From Dyella tabacisoli (GTDB lineage Bacteria; Pseudomonadota; Gammaproteobacteria; Xanthomonadales; Rhodanobacteraceae), in contig NZ_KZ857180.1 in the NCBI RefSeq assembly GCF_003350925.1, positions 159,690 through 223,689 of the forward strand: a stretch of DNA of 64,000 bases. The letters are read 5' to 3'. The stretch's first letter is position 1. Every line of letters starts with the position of its first letter. The position numbers were made by a program, and so were the translations under genes. Positions 9,202 to 17,634 of this stretch are shown here, piece by piece. The notes under the pieces are model-generated. The model was not told the DNA's origin. It ran no database searches and worked only from the letters and a program-made list of their open reading frames with translations.

Positions 9202-9936
9202 ATGTCCCAACGACGCTCACTGCTTACTCGTCTACTGCGATCATTCGCCATCCTGGCCTTGTCCTGGCTAGCGTTAAGTTGGCTGCTCGTGCTGGTGCTG
9301 CGCTTTGTCCCGCCATGGACTTCGGCGGTGATCGTAGAGCGTCAGGTGAGTGCCTGGCTGCGAAACGAGCCGAATTTCCGGCTACGCCATCGCTGGGTGC
9401 CGTGGGCGCAGGTTTCGCCTTATGTGCCGTTGGCGATGGTGGCCGGCGAAGATCAGAAATTTCCGTTCCACCATGGTTTCGACGTCGATGCGATCCAGGA
9501 TGCGCTCGACGCCGCCGATGATGGCAAGCGCCTGCGCGGCGCCAGCACGATCAGCCAGCAAACAGCGAAAAACCTATTTTTATGGAACGGCCGCAGCTTT
9601 GTACGCAAGGGTCTGGAAGCGTATTTCACCGTGCTGCTCGAACTGACTTGGCCCAAGCAACGCATTCTTGAGGTGTACATGAACATCGCCGAGCTGGGCG
9701 ATGGCGTTTATGGCGTGGGCGCCGCCAGCGATGCTTATCTGGACACACCCCCTGCCCGCCTTAGTCCGAGCCAGGCAGCCCGGCTCGCCGCCGTCTTGCC
9801 GAGCCCACGGCGCTTTCGCGCCGATCGGCCCAGCGCTTATGTGCTCAGTCGCGCCAACTGGATTCAGCAGCAGATGCAGCAACTAGGCGGCCCCGGCTAT
9901 CTGCAGATCCATCAGGCGCCACGTCTGCAGCGGTAG
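9202..9936 (+). CDS. mtgA: Monofunctional biosynthetic peptidoglycan transglycosylase
   Basis: 244-residue inner-membrane glycosyltransferase (GT51) that polymerises lipid II into glycan strands in the periplasm. One N-terminal membrane anchor (about residues 15-36) is followed by the GT51 catalytic domain. The catalytic glutamate is Glu83 in MVAGEDQKFPFHHGFD. Further family motifs are RGASTISQQTAKNLFLW, KGLEAYFTVLLEL and KQRILEVYMNIAELG. There is no penicillin-binding transpeptidase domain, which separates it from bifunctional PBPs. The length is normal for MtgA. The following glycosyltransferase starts about 80 bases downstream on the same strand. Confidence 0.95.
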   Translation: MSQRRSLLTRLLRSFAILALSWLALSWLLVLVLRFVPPWTSAVIVERQVSAWLRNEPNFRLRHRWVPWAQVSPYVPLAMVAGEDQKFPFHHGFDVDAIQDALDAADDGKRLRGASTISQQTAKNLFLWNGRSFVRKGLEAYFTVLLELTWPKQRILEVYMNIAELGDGVYGVGAASDAYLDTPPARLSPSQAARLAAVLPSPRRFRADRPSAYVLSRANWIQQQMQQLGGPGYLQIHQAPRLQR

Positions 9937-10017
9937 CGTTAAACACGACCATCGCTTCGTCATGTACGCGTAGGTCTGATGCACTAGGATCTTGCGACCC
10001 TTTTCCAGATAGCGCTC

Positions 10018-10956
10018 ATGCCACAACTCACGGTCGTCGTCCCCGCTTACAACGAAGCTGCCGTGCTGGAGACCTTCCATCAGCGATTGGCCGCCGTGCT
10101 GGACGGCATATCGATAGAGTGCCACGTGCTCTACGTCGACGATGGCAGCAGTGATGCCACTTGGGCGATTATCGAGTCATTGGTTGCCGGCGATTCCCGC
10201 ACAGGCGCGCTCAAACTTTCACGTAATTTCGGCAAGGAGGCCGCACTGACTGCCGGCCTGGACCAGATCGTCGCCGGAGCCGCCGTCGTAATCGACGCCG
10301 ATCTACAAGACCCGCCCGAGCTGATCCCCAAACTGATTGAGCAATGGCAAGCAGGCTACGACGTGGTCTACGCCACGCGAACCGTCCGCGAAGGCGAAAC
10401 CGGCTTCAAACGTTTCACCGCGGCGATGTTCTACCGCAGCATGGAGCGACTGTCGGACACCGCGATACCGCGCGATACCGGCGACTTCCGCCTGCTCTCG
10501 CGGCGCGCACTCGATGCACTTGGCCAGCTACGAGAACGCCAACGTTTTATGAAAGGCCTGTTTACCTGGATCGGCTACCGGCAAACCGCCGTGCACTATC
10601 AACGTGACCCGCGCAAGGCCGGGGTTACAAAATGGAATTATTGGCGGCTGACTCAGTTGGCCATCGAAGGAATCACCTCCTTCTCCAGCGCACCACTGCG
10701 ACTGGCCACCTGGATAGGCCTGCTCTCAGCCGGGCTGGCCTTTCTGTACGGCATGTGGGTTCTGGCCAAGTCATTGCTCTACGGCGACGCCGTGCGTGGC
10801 TACCCCACCCTGATGCTGGTGATTTTGTTTCTTGGCGGCGTGCAGCTACTGGCACTGGGCGTCATTGGCGAGTATCTCGGCCGCAACTACACCGAAAGCA
10901 AGCAGCGGCCGCTGTACTTCGTGGATAAGCAGCATTCGCCGCAGCGCCAAAACTAA
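10018..10956 (+). CDS. GT2-family polyprenyl-phosphate sugar transferase with two C-terminal membrane helices
   Basis: 312 residues. The N-terminal GT-A domain begins at PQLTVVVPAYNEAAVL with the nucleotide-binding YVDDGSSDATW (about 40-49) and the metal motif DADLQDPPEL (about 92-101). Two membrane helices follow (about 228-253 and 262-288), then the family's GEYLGRNYTESKQRPLYFV end. This is the DPM1/GtrB architecture, which loads a sugar from a nucleotide donor onto undecaprenyl phosphate on the cytoplasmic face for later use in the periplasm. The sugar is not predictable. No GtrA or GT-C partner is adjacent, although a GtrA-type gene is present at 38353. It may act with the polysaccharide island, but that is inference. 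Confidence 0.85.
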   Translation: MPQLTVVVPAYNEAAVLETFHQRLAAVLDGISIECHVLYVDDGSSDATWAIIESLVAGDSRTGALKLSRNFGKEAALTAGLDQIVAGAAVVIDADLQDPPELIPKLIEQWQAGYDVVYATRTVREGETGFKRFTAAMFYRSMERLSDTAIPRDTGDFRLLSRRALDALGQLRERQRFMKGLFTWIGYRQTAVHYQRDPRKAGVTKWNYWRLTQLAIEGITSFSSAPLRLATWIGLLSAGLAFLYGMWVLAKSLLYGDAVRGYPTLMLVILFLGGVQLLALGVIGEYLGRNYTESKQRPLYFVDKQHSPQRQN

Positions 10957-11067
10957 ACCGCCGCATCGGCATCGGGACAGACTTCACATCCTTGCTACAC
11001 CGGGCAGACTCAGCGGCGCTAAACTCGGCTTTACGCGGCCGGCTCGCGGCCGATAGGGAGGCTAAGC

Positions 11068-11496
11068 ATGCGCCAGGTCAAGCATCTACTAGAAAGCAAG
11101 GGAAGCCAGATCTATGCCATCGCACCGGAAGCGCCGGTGCTGGAGGCTATCAAGCACATGGCCGAACATCGCGTCGGCGCACTGCTCGTCATGCGCGGAG
11201 AACGGCTGGTAGGCATCGTTTCCGAACGCGACTACGCGCGTAAAGTCATCTTGCAGGGCCGCTCTTCAGCACAGACCACGGTCTCGGAGATCATGAGCAG
11301 CCCGCCACTGACGGTCACCCCGGACACTGACGTATTCGACTGCATGCGGCTATGTACGAACAGCCGCGTCCGCCATTTGCCGGTGGTACGGGGAGAGGCG
11401 GTTATTGGCGTGATCTCGATCGGTGACCTGGTGAAAGCGGTAATCGATGCCCAAGCTGAAGAAATCGAGCATTTGCAGCGCTATATCGCCAGCTAA
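11068..11496 (+). CDS. Tandem CBS-domain protein
   Basis: 142-residue soluble protein made almost wholly of two CBS motifs (about 8-65: IYAIAPEAPVLEAIKHMAEH with LVGIVSERDYARKV; about 75-135: PPLTVTPDTDVFDCMRLC with VIGVISIGDLVKAVI). CBS pairs form an adenosine-nucleotide binding module. As a stand-alone protein its target is unknown. A good ribosome site (GGGAGG) lies 10 bases before the ATG. Many Xanthomonadales and other proteobacteria carry this small protein. It converges on the transporter-like gene that follows. Confidence 0.88.
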   Translation: MRQVKHLLESKGSQIYAIAPEAPVLEAIKHMAEHRVGALLVMRGERLVGIVSERDYARKVILQGRSSAQTTVSEIMSSPPLTVTPDTDVFDCMRLCTNSRVRHLPVVRGEAVIGVISIGDLVKAVIDAQAEEIEHLQRYIAS

Positions 11497-11554
11497 GCGC
11501 CGGGGATGGAGCCCTGGACACGTCGCGCGGCAGGCAAGCGAGTCATAGCTCGGC

Positions 11555-12853
11555 CTAGCGCTCTCGCCGCTCGTCGCTTTGGGCATTGACCGGCTCGGGT
11601 AGCAGATCGGGCGATCTACCTGCACACCGTGACACCCACACGGCCACTGCGGAAATTCCAGCACCGATCAGCGCGATACTGGCGGCCGCTACGCCCAGCT
11701 TGCCGAGCAAGCTCACCCCACTGGTCACCACCACATCGCCGAAGCGCCAGACGGCGGTCTCGATGAAATTCTTGCCTTTGTAACGTGCTTCGCGCGGCAC
11801 CCGCGTATACAGCGAATCTATCGCTGGCTTGGTCATACCGTAGGCAAAGCCACGCGACCCCACCAGCATCACTGCCAGCATAGGCACGGCGACTCCGAAC
11901 AAAGCCACTTGACCAGTACCGAGCCAAGCCACGACCAGCAGCAAGGCCACGTTAACCAAAGTCGGCACCACCAGCCCCCAAACCGCGCCGTGACGTATCA
12001 ACAGCCAGCGCGTCAGACTTAATTGCAGCGCTGCAACGAGAATGTTGGTGACCAAATCCAGATCGCTGAAGAACGCCGTCCGCGCGACGCCATCGATGAA
12101 ATGCGCTTTGGCATAGTCGGCTACCAAGACATAGGCCAACGTACCGATGCCATCGCCAAGCAACATCAAGATCGCCATGTAACGTAAAAACGGGCGCGAC
12201 CAGAGCTCCTTGACACCCGCCCATAGCGAGCCTCCTACAGGCTCGCCACTACCCGCTATATGATCGTGCCGCTCCGATAGTCGTAATAGCAATCCAAGCG
12301 CCAGCAGCAAGGCTGTCGCCGACAGCACCAGCAACGGCGCCACGCCAATGATCCCCACCAGCAGCCTGGCCATCGCCGGACCGAAGATGGCTCCGGCCGC
12401 GCCGCCTAGCGCAATCAGTGGAAATACCCGCCTCGCCTGCACACTGTTGAAGATGTCCGCCATGAAGCTCCAGAACAGCGACACGACAAACAGATTGAAC
12501 ACGCTGACCCAGACATAAAACACCACACCCAGCGCGCGTGGCCCAATACGCTCCTGCGCCATGAAGGCCGGCACAAAGGCGATCAGGCACAAAACAAAGA
12601 AGCTATAGCTCCAGCCGAGCAGCCGTTTGCGCTGGAAGCGCGCCACCAGCATGCCAAACACCGGTGTCAGCAATAGCATCACCCCGAACACGGCGGCGTA
12701 GAACAACGGCAGCGACTGCGAGCCGACCGCGCCGCTGAGCTGATCGCGTACCGGCCGAATGATGTAATAGGCCGTCATCACAAAGAAAAAAGCCAGCGCA
12801 GACAGGATCGGGGCAGTTTTTTGATCCGCTACGGCATCTCGGGGGCTGCTCAC
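11555..12853 (-). CDS. MFS-fold membrane transporter, NTP/NDP-exchange-like
   Basis: 432 residues with about 12 hydrophobic segments. The first helix region FFFVMTAYYIIRPVRDQLSG recalls a branch of the major facilitator superfamily distantly related to ATP/ADP translocases and often annotated as an NTP/NDP exchange transporter. Further shared segments are LFVVSLFWSFMADIFNSVQA, RVFPLIALGGAAGAIFGP and YGMTKPAIDSLYTRVPREA followed by RYKGKNFIETAVWR. A free-living bacterium has no obvious need for nucleotide import, so the substrate should be left open. It is transcribed divergently from the serine hydrolase, with about 180 bases between them. Confidence 0.75.
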   Translation of the reverse strand: MSSPRDAVADQKTAPILSALAFFFVMTAYYIIRPVRDQLSGAVGSQSLPLFYAAVFGVMLLLTPVFGMLVARFQRKRLLGWSYSFFVLCLIAFVPAFMAQERIGPRALGVVFYVWVSVFNLFVVSLFWSFMADIFNSVQARRVFPLIALGGAAGAIFGPAMARLLVGIIGVAPLLVLSATALLLALGLLLRLSERHDHIAGSGEPVGGSLWAGVKELWSRPFLRYMAILMLLGDGIGTLAYVLVADYAKAHFIDGVARTAFFSDLDLVTNILVAALQLSLTRWLLIRHGAVWGLVVPTLVNVALLLVVAWLGTGQVALFGVAVPMLAVMLVGSRGFAYGMTKPAIDSLYTRVPREARYKGKNFIETAVWRFGDVVVTSGVSLLGKLGVAAASIALIGAGISAVAVWVSRCAGRSPDLLPEPVNAQSDERRER

Positions 12854-13035
12854 CAGTCGTATCCGCGTATACCCTGCGTAGGGCGCGGCAAGACTAGCAT
12901 GCGGCTGGCGTCATCCTTTCGTTGTAGCGGGGCGCGAAGTACAAGACAATCAAGCCGAACCATTCCCGCGTGTTCGAGTCTATCCAAGCACTTAGCCCAT
13001 AGCGCGTTGCCACGCCAAAGCATATTCAGAGCCTC

Positions 13036-14346
13036 ATGCCGTTTCGCACTTTTTTTCTGTTGATCGCTGGCGCACTTGGCCTGTCCAGTGCCCCGGCGTT
13101 CGCTCATGCGCCAACCACCGTCGAACCCGCCGCACAGCACGCCGCCACCGCCAGCCAGAAGCTGCCGCCGGAGCGCGTGAAAGCTACTCTAGAGGCCTAC
13201 CAGCAATGGCTTGATCGGCTTGAACAGCGCCATGCTGTTGCCGGTCTTGCTACGGCCGTGGTGATCGACGACAAAATCGTCTTTGAGCACACGCTGGGCT
13301 ATGCCAACGCCGCGACACGTGAACCGGTGACACCAGACACGGTGTTTCGCCTCGCCTCCTTGTCCAAGGCGTTCGCCACGGCGCTGACCGGTGTCCTGAT
13401 AAGCGACGGCAAATTTGGCTGGGATACCAAGCTGACCGACGTACTGCCGTTTTTCAAACTCAAAGATGAGCAGGCGGCCAATCAGGCCACCGTTCGCGAC
13501 ATCCTTGGGCAGCGCCTGGGTCTGCCACGCAACACCTACGACAACATGCTCGAAGGCAATATTTCCTACGAGGAGCTGGTACGTAAGCTCGACGAGGTCA
13601 ATATGACCTGCGGCGTAGGTCAGTGCTACGGCTATCAGAACATCGCCTTCAGCCTGATCGGCGATGTGGTTTATGCACAGACCGGCGATTTCTTTTACCG
13701 CCTGGTCGACAAGCGTATTTTCTTTCCGCTGGGCATGAAGACCGCCAGCTACGGCCGCGATGCGCTGGAGTCGAGCAAGAGCTGGGCACGACCGCACCGC
13801 GCCGCCGGCGCAGGCAACTGGACACCGTTCGAGCCGAATGAAAGCTACTACCGCGTCGCCCCCGCCGCCGGCGTCAATGCCAGCCTGCGTGACATGGAGC
13901 AATGGCTGGTCGCCCAAATGGGTGGACGCCCTGATGTGCTGCCGCAGACCCTGCTCGATACCTTGCATACATCGGAGGTAGCCACCCCGGTCGAGCTGCG
14001 CTCCACACCCTGGCGGCGCGAGCGCCTCAGCGATGCACACTATGCGCTGGGCTGGCGCGTATTCGAATACGGCGGCGAAACACTGATCTTTCATGCCGGC
14101 GCCGTCGATGGCTACCGCACCATGATCGGCTTCTTTCCCAAATACCACGCTGGCGTAGTGACGATGTGGAATTCGGCAGGCCCGGTACCTTCGGGCTTGA
14201 TGCCGATGGTGTTCGACAGCCTGCTGGGGCTGCCGCATGTCGATTGGGCAGAGCTTGAAAGCGAACCGGTTGCCAAGGCCGCCCCCGTCAAGACGAAGGG
14301 CAAGGGCAAAAGCAAGGCAAAGAACAAAGGAAAACGCCGCCGATAA
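13036..14346 (+). CDS. Secreted serine beta-lactamase-family hydrolase with a basic C-terminal tail
   Basis: 436 residues with a signal peptide (MPFRTFFLLIAGALGLSSAPAFA). The class C beta-lactamase/DD-peptidase fold is shown by the nucleophile motif SLSK (within FRLASLSKAFATAL), the second motif Tyr-Gln-Asn (CYGYQNIAF) and the third motif His-Ala-Gly (IFHAGAVDGYR). HxG instead of KTG is usual in esterase/peptidase relatives, so it need not confer beta-lactam resistance. Downstream of the catalytic domain the last 23 residues are almost entirely Lys, Gly, Ala and Arg (VKTKGKGKSKAKNKGKRRR). A polybasic tail on an exported enzyme could bind acidic cell-envelope polymers. The physiological substrate is unknown. 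Confidence 0.88.
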   Translation: MPFRTFFLLIAGALGLSSAPAFAHAPTTVEPAAQHAATASQKLPPERVKATLEAYQQWLDRLEQRHAVAGLATAVVIDDKIVFEHTLGYANAATREPVTPDTVFRLASLSKAFATALTGVLISDGKFGWDTKLTDVLPFFKLKDEQAANQATVRDILGQRLGLPRNTYDNMLEGNISYEELVRKLDEVNMTCGVGQCYGYQNIAFSLIGDVVYAQTGDFFYRLVDKRIFFPLGMKTASYGRDALESSKSWARPHRAAGAGNWTPFEPNESYYRVAPAAGVNASLRDMEQWLVAQMGGRPDVLPQTLLDTLHTSEVATPVELRSTPWRRERLSDAHYALGWRVFEYGGETLIFHAGAVDGYRTMIGFFPKYHAGVVTMWNSAGPVPSGLMPMVFDSLLGLPHVDWAELESEPVAKAAPVKTKGKGKSKAKNKGKRRR

Positions 14347-14441
14347 GGGCGGCGCTAAGACCTATCGATACACCAGAACCGACCCGCGTGCCTTGACGTC
14401 ATGGCACCCGCGCATCGTCGGCTTCCTTCTACGCTGAGCTA

Positions 14442-14462
14442 GCCCCGGACTGAGTCCGGGGC
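14442..14462. terminator. GC-rich hairpin between convergent genes
   Basis: Perfect 9-base-pair stem (gccccggac / gtccggggc, loop tga) midway between the serine hydrolase and the TonB-domain gene, which converge here. A second stem (7 bp, 14335-14354) overlaps the hydrolase stop codon. Neither is followed by a T-run, so intrinsic termination would be weak. It could instead be a transcript-stabilising or REP-like element. Confidence 0.4.
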
Positions 14463-14480
14463 GCTCCCGCGCATCACCCG

Positions 14481-15515
14481 TCAATTGAGCTTGAACTCGA
14501 TGCGCTGATGCCGCTCTGATGAAATCGGCGTGCCATTTTGCAGCGCCGGCTGATACTTCCAGCGGCTGACGGCATCGATCGCAGCGCGATCAAACACGTG
14601 GCGCGGCTGCGCATCAATCACCTTCACGTCACCGACATTGCCATCAGCGGAGATGGTGAAATTGACCTCCACCCAGCCCTCCTGGCTAGAGCGCATGGCT
14701 GACGTCGGATAACGCGGCGGAGAGTTCTTCACCAGCACGGCCGCACGAGTCTGTGCGCCCCCGGCGGCGGCCTCGTCGGTAGCCGCCGCGGTACTCGTCG
14801 GTTGACGCGCCTCGGCCTGCTGCTGTTGAGCGGCACGCGCTTGCTGAGCTTTCTGTTGCTGCTCCGCCAGCAGGGTCTTCTGCTGTTCCGCTGCCTGTTT
14901 GTCGGAAGCTGCCTTGTCCGTAACAGCCTTCTGCGCAGCCAACTGCTGTTGCTTTTCCTTGTCGGAGGCCAGTTGCTGCTCGCGATCCAGCAGCTTGCGC
15001 TGCGCGTCCAGCTTGGAACGCAGAATGGTCAACGTGTAGTTCGCCGGATCGGCCTTGGCGAGCAAATCGATCTGCCGCTGTGCCTCGGCAAAATCGCGCT
15101 GGTTGACCGCCTGCTCGGCCGAGTTGGCGCCGAAAGGAAAGGTCTCACGCAAAGCATCCGCGGCTACTTGATTGCCCGGCTGCTTCTCCAGGGCTTTCAG
15201 ATAGAACTCGAACGCGTTGTTCCCGGCCGGGGCCAGCAGACGCTGCTCGTTCATCGCCTTACGGGCTTCGGCAAGCAACTGATTGAGACTCATCGCCGCG
15301 ACGTTAGCCGGCGCTGGCGCCGCTACCCGGTCGGCCGTTACCGGCGTGGACGGGTGTCCACCGGCATCAGTCATGACCAGGTCTTGGTGTGGTTTGATGA
15401 TAAGAAACCATGCCGCGGCGGCAAGCAAACCTATAACCGCGACGATGGCGATGGCAACGGGCCGTACGGCCCCCCGCGCGTAACTACGCGCATGACGGAT
15501 GTTTCGGGTATCCAT
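14481..15515 (-). CDS. Inner-membrane TonB-domain protein (energy-transducer-like)
   Basis: 344 residues from the chosen ATG at 15515, which follows a GAGAG ribosome site; an upstream in-frame ATG at 15656 would add 47 residues without family character. Layout: short cytoplasmic end, one membrane helix (about 20-41, VAIAIVAVIGLLAAAAWFLI), a periplasmic region with a tetratricopeptide-like stretch, a long Gln/Ala/Lys-rich coiled coil (about 170-250, repeated QQQ and AAQ runs) and a C-terminal TonB domain (about 265-344) with PPRYPTSAMRSSQEGWVEV and the conserved FDRAAIDAVSRWKYQPA. TonB domains contact outer-membrane receptors. The coiled coil replaces the usual Pro-rich spacer. No exbB/exbD genes are nearby. 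It may belong to the 'TonB family protein' group of uncertain function rather than being the main TonB. Confidence 0.82.
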   Translation of the reverse strand: MDTRNIRHARSYARGAVRPVAIAIVAVIGLLAAAAWFLIIKPHQDLVMTDAGGHPSTPVTADRVAAPAPANVAAMSLNQLLAEARKAMNEQRLLAPAGNNAFEFYLKALEKQPGNQVAADALRETFPFGANSAEQAVNQRDFAEAQRQIDLLAKADPANYTLTILRSKLDAQRKLLDREQQLASDKEKQQQLAAQKAVTDKAASDKQAAEQQKTLLAEQQQKAQQARAAQQQQAEARQPTSTAAATDEAAAGGAQTRAAVLVKNSPPRYPTSAMRSSQEGWVEVNFTISADGNVGDVKVIDAQPRHVFDRAAIDAVSRWKYQPALQNGTPISSERHQRIEFKLN

Positions 15516-15748
15516 GGTCTCTCGCTGAGTGGCGCCAGATACCCGCGCTTTTTCCCCCTGTAAATCCAGGAGCGAGAACCTCCCCAGGCTCTCGCGGCGC
15601 GGATGTGCAAAAGGTACCCGCAAAGGGGCACTACGGCAAATCGCACGTAACTTCACAATATGGGATGCCGGGCTGGAGTAGGTATCGGGTCAGGCGAGAC
15701 GGCGCACTCAGGCTCAAATTCACTGGTGACCTGCCTCCAGAAACGAAG

Positions 15749-15812
15749 CGTCCCGGCAAGCCGGGACGAATCGCTTTCGAAGTGCCCTCCCTGCGCTGGG
15801 CACCGCAGGGAG
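15749..15812. terminator. Two tandem hairpins downstream of the MetJ-like gene
   Basis: Reading on the minus strand after the stop of the MetJ-like gene, two stems follow: 15787-15795 with 15804-15812 (9 bp, ctccctgcg/cgcagggag) and 15749-15757 with 15760-15768 (9 bp, cgtcccggc/gccgggacg). Neither has a clear T-run, so I call them a probable transcription end with modest confidence. The remaining 15516-15853 region, about 340 bases, shows no gene. Confidence 0.4.
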
Positions 15813-15853
15813 AGAAATCGGTACATCTAATCGTTTTAAGTAGTAAGTCGAGC

Positions 15854-16402
15854 TTACTTCTTGGAAGCCTTGGTGGCCTTGACCACTTTGGCAGCAGCGG
15901 CTTTCTTCGCCACCTTTTTGACGGCTTTCTTCGCAGTTACTTTCTTGACTGCAACCTTCTTGACCGCGGCTTTCTTCGCGGCAGCAGGCTTCTTCTTGGC
16001 AGCAACCTTCTTTACGGCTGCTTTCTTGACAGCCTTTTTAGCCGCCGGCTTCTTGGCGACTGGCTTTTTGGCGACCGACCGCTTCGCAGCAGCCTTCTTC
16101 GCAACAGTTTTCTTGGCGGCCTTTTTGGCGGCCGGTTTCTTGGCAGTGGCTTTCTTGGCAGTGGCCATAGTTCGTCTCAGCTCCTCATCAGTTGGCAGTG
16201 GTTGCCCAGTAAAAGCGTGCAGGAACGCCTCAACCAGCAGATCGCTGTTGGTGGCGTGCCGAAGATTATTCACTTGACGGCGGGTGCGCTCGTCAGAAAG
16301 AAGCCGCAGTACATGCAGCGGAATTGATACTGTGACCTTGCGTACCGCGCCGGCTTTTTCACCGTGCTCAACGTAAGGTTTGATGAATTTAGATGACGCC
16401 AT
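15854..16402 (-). CDS. MetJ-type ribbon-helix-helix repressor domain fused to a histone-H1-like Lys/Ala tail
   Basis: 182 residues from ATG 16402, which has a good purine-rich ribosome site (acggggaacggg). Residues 1-77 closely follow Escherichia coli MetJ as I recall it: [11 protein letters not shown], the DNA-contacting strand RKVTVSIPL (the equivalents of Lys23 and Thr25 are kept), [20 protein letters not shown] and [20 protein letters not shown]. The equivalents of the SAM-binding Arg42, Glu59 and Phe65 are present. At residue 78 the normal MetJ C-terminal part is absent and a tail of about 105 residues begins, built of AAKK/VAKK/AVKK-type repeats as in eukaryote-like histone H1 and AlgP proteins. 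An internal ATG at 16168 (MATAKK) has AGGAG 12 bases upstream and could make the tail alone. It probably represses methionine genes, binding DNA also through the tail; both points are inference. Confidence 0.85.
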   Translation of the reverse strand: MASSKFIKPYVEHGEKAGAVRKVTVSIPLHVLRLLSDERTRRQVNNLRHATNSDLLVEAFLHAFTGQPLPTDEELRRTMATAKKATAKKPAAKKAAKKTVAKKAAAKRSVAKKPVAKKPAAKKAVKKAAVKKVAAKKKPAAAKKAAVKKVAVKKVTAKKAVKKVAKKAAAAKVVKATKASKK

Positions 16403-17086
16403 AACACCCGTTCCCCGTGATCTGAAGCGAAAGCTATTCCTGAAGAATTCTACTGTCAATTGATTTTAGCCATGAAATCAGTAAGTTTCACCATCCTTGA
16501 TGTCGGCGAGGTCGCCGGACCACTGGACCACAAGCCCTCACCGCAGCTTTAGTCTGGACGGCTATACCACCAAATAAATTCTTGCGTCAAAAGTAATAAC
16601 TTCATTAAAAGCACTTAAAAAAAGGCTTTTAATGCAATCCATGCAAAACAAAAGCAACACCGAACTTCGCGCCGCGCATCATCGAACGAATGGCGAAAAA
16701 CCAAGGCCTTGCACGACTTTTGGCGGATGAACAGAACTCAACTGGAATCTGCCTGGCGAGCGCCTCAAGGCGAGCAAAAAGTGCTCCAAGCTCAACTCAA
16801 CGAGTCCTTCGACGACATCATCGAGCAAAGCGCCTCGCACTCGGAGCGGTCCTCGCCGGGCACAAACATGGCAAGAATCTTCCACTTCGTCAGCCTCACA
16901 GAGACGTCGCGCATAGGCGAATGACTTCGTAATCGGCGACGTCCCGAAGCGTTTCGCCACGTCTGCCATGGCAGACCATCGAACCAACGATGGATGCGCA
17001 TCACACTATCGAACCGCCTCGACGGTGTTATCTCGGCGTGCCGTCGCCAGGGTGTGCATGCGCTGAGTCGCGCCGTTCCTCGGAAA
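16403..17086. other. Gene-poor region between the MetJ-like gene and gcvH terminator
   Basis: About 680 bases without a convincing gene. Around 16570-16660 it is AT-rich, with an imperfect inverted repeat (aaaagc ... gcttttaa at about 16608-16632), and this part probably contains the promoter of the MetJ-like gene. Short open frames of 60-100 codons exist on both strands in 16680-16990, but they overlap one another and none looks like a known protein. A weak met-box-like word (ggacggct, six of eight matches to AGACGTCT) occurs near 16556; it is too isolated to call. Confidence 0.4.
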
Positions 17087-17116
17087 CGTCAACGGCCGCA
17101 AAAGCGGCCGTTGACG
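17087..17116 (-). terminator. Strong hairpin terminator after gcvH
   Basis: Perfect 13-base-pair inverted repeat (cgtcaacggccgc, loop aaaa, gcggccgttgacg) lying 24 bases beyond the gcvH stop codon. On the minus strand it is followed by TTT and then a mixed sequence, so the stem is strong but the U-tract is short. It is the obvious end of the gcvH transcript. Confidence 0.7.
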
Positions 17117-17140
17117 AGCATCAGCGTCTTATCGGGACGC

Positions 17141-17536
17141 TTAGTGATCTTCGTTTTCGATCAATTCGGCATAAGCATCTGCATCGAGCAGCTCGTCCAT
17201 CTCAGCCTTGTTGCTTGGCTTGACCAGGAAGATCCAGCCAGCCTCGTAGGCGTCCTCATTGATGGTCTCGGGGCTGTCGTTGAGCAGCTCGTTGACCGCC
17301 AGGACCTCACCGGAGATCGGCGAGTAGATGTCGGAAGCCGCCTTGACCGACTCCACCACGGCCACGCCATGGCCAGCCTGCACGTTGGCGCCGATCTCCG
17401 GCAGCTCGACGTAAACCAGATCACCCAGAGCACTCTGTGCGTGATCGGAGATACCTACACGAATGTTGCCGTCGTCTTCGACACGGGCCCATTCGTGGGA
17501 TTTGTTGAATTTCAGATCGCCGGGGATCTCGCTCAT
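17141..17536 (-). CDS. gcvH: Glycine cleavage system H protein
   Basis: 131-residue lipoyl carrier that shuttles the aminomethyl group between GcvP, GcvT and the dihydrolipoamide dehydrogenase. The lipoylated lysine lies in [19 protein letters not shown]. The flanking [12 protein letters not shown] and [10 protein letters not shown] segments are typical. I chose the ATG at 17536, preceded by a strong AGGAG, over an in-frame start 17 codons upstream that lacks one. It lies 98 bases downstream of gcvT on the same strand, so the two are probably co-transcribed. gcvP is not in the window. Confidence 0.97.
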   Translation of the reverse strand: MSEIPGDLKFNKSHEWARVEDDGNIRVGISDHAQSALGDLVYVELPEIGANVQAGHGVAVVESVKAASDIYSPISGEVLAVNELLNDSPETINEDAYEAGWIFLVKPSNKAEMDELLDADAYAELIENEDH

Positions 17537-17634
17537 GCTAGGGCTCCTGGGGGTAGACGTTCGAGGGATGCCGATAAGTGACGGCAAATTGTACTTGAGT
17601 AGGCTGACGGCGCCATCCCGGCCGCCGCGGCCGG

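Noticed and set aside
14802..15563. 253-codon plus-strand frame with Leu-rich stretches
   Set aside because: Antisense shadow of the Gln-rich coiled coil in the TonB-domain gene.
15861..16277. 138-codon plus-strand frame rich in Phe, Leu and Ala, resembling a membrane protein
   Set aside because: It is the complement of the Lys/Ala repeat tail of the MetJ-like gene; lysine codons read backwards give Phe and Leu.
16551..16566. Met-box-like word near the MetJ-like gene
   Set aside because: Only one partial match to AGACGTCT; functional operators need two or more tandem boxes.
16679..16990. Overlapping open frames of 60-100 codons on both strands
   Set aside because: They overlap each other, have no ribosome sites and none resembles a known protein. 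One plus-strand frame (TTG 16709, ending RIGE) looks slightly protein-like but is not supportable.
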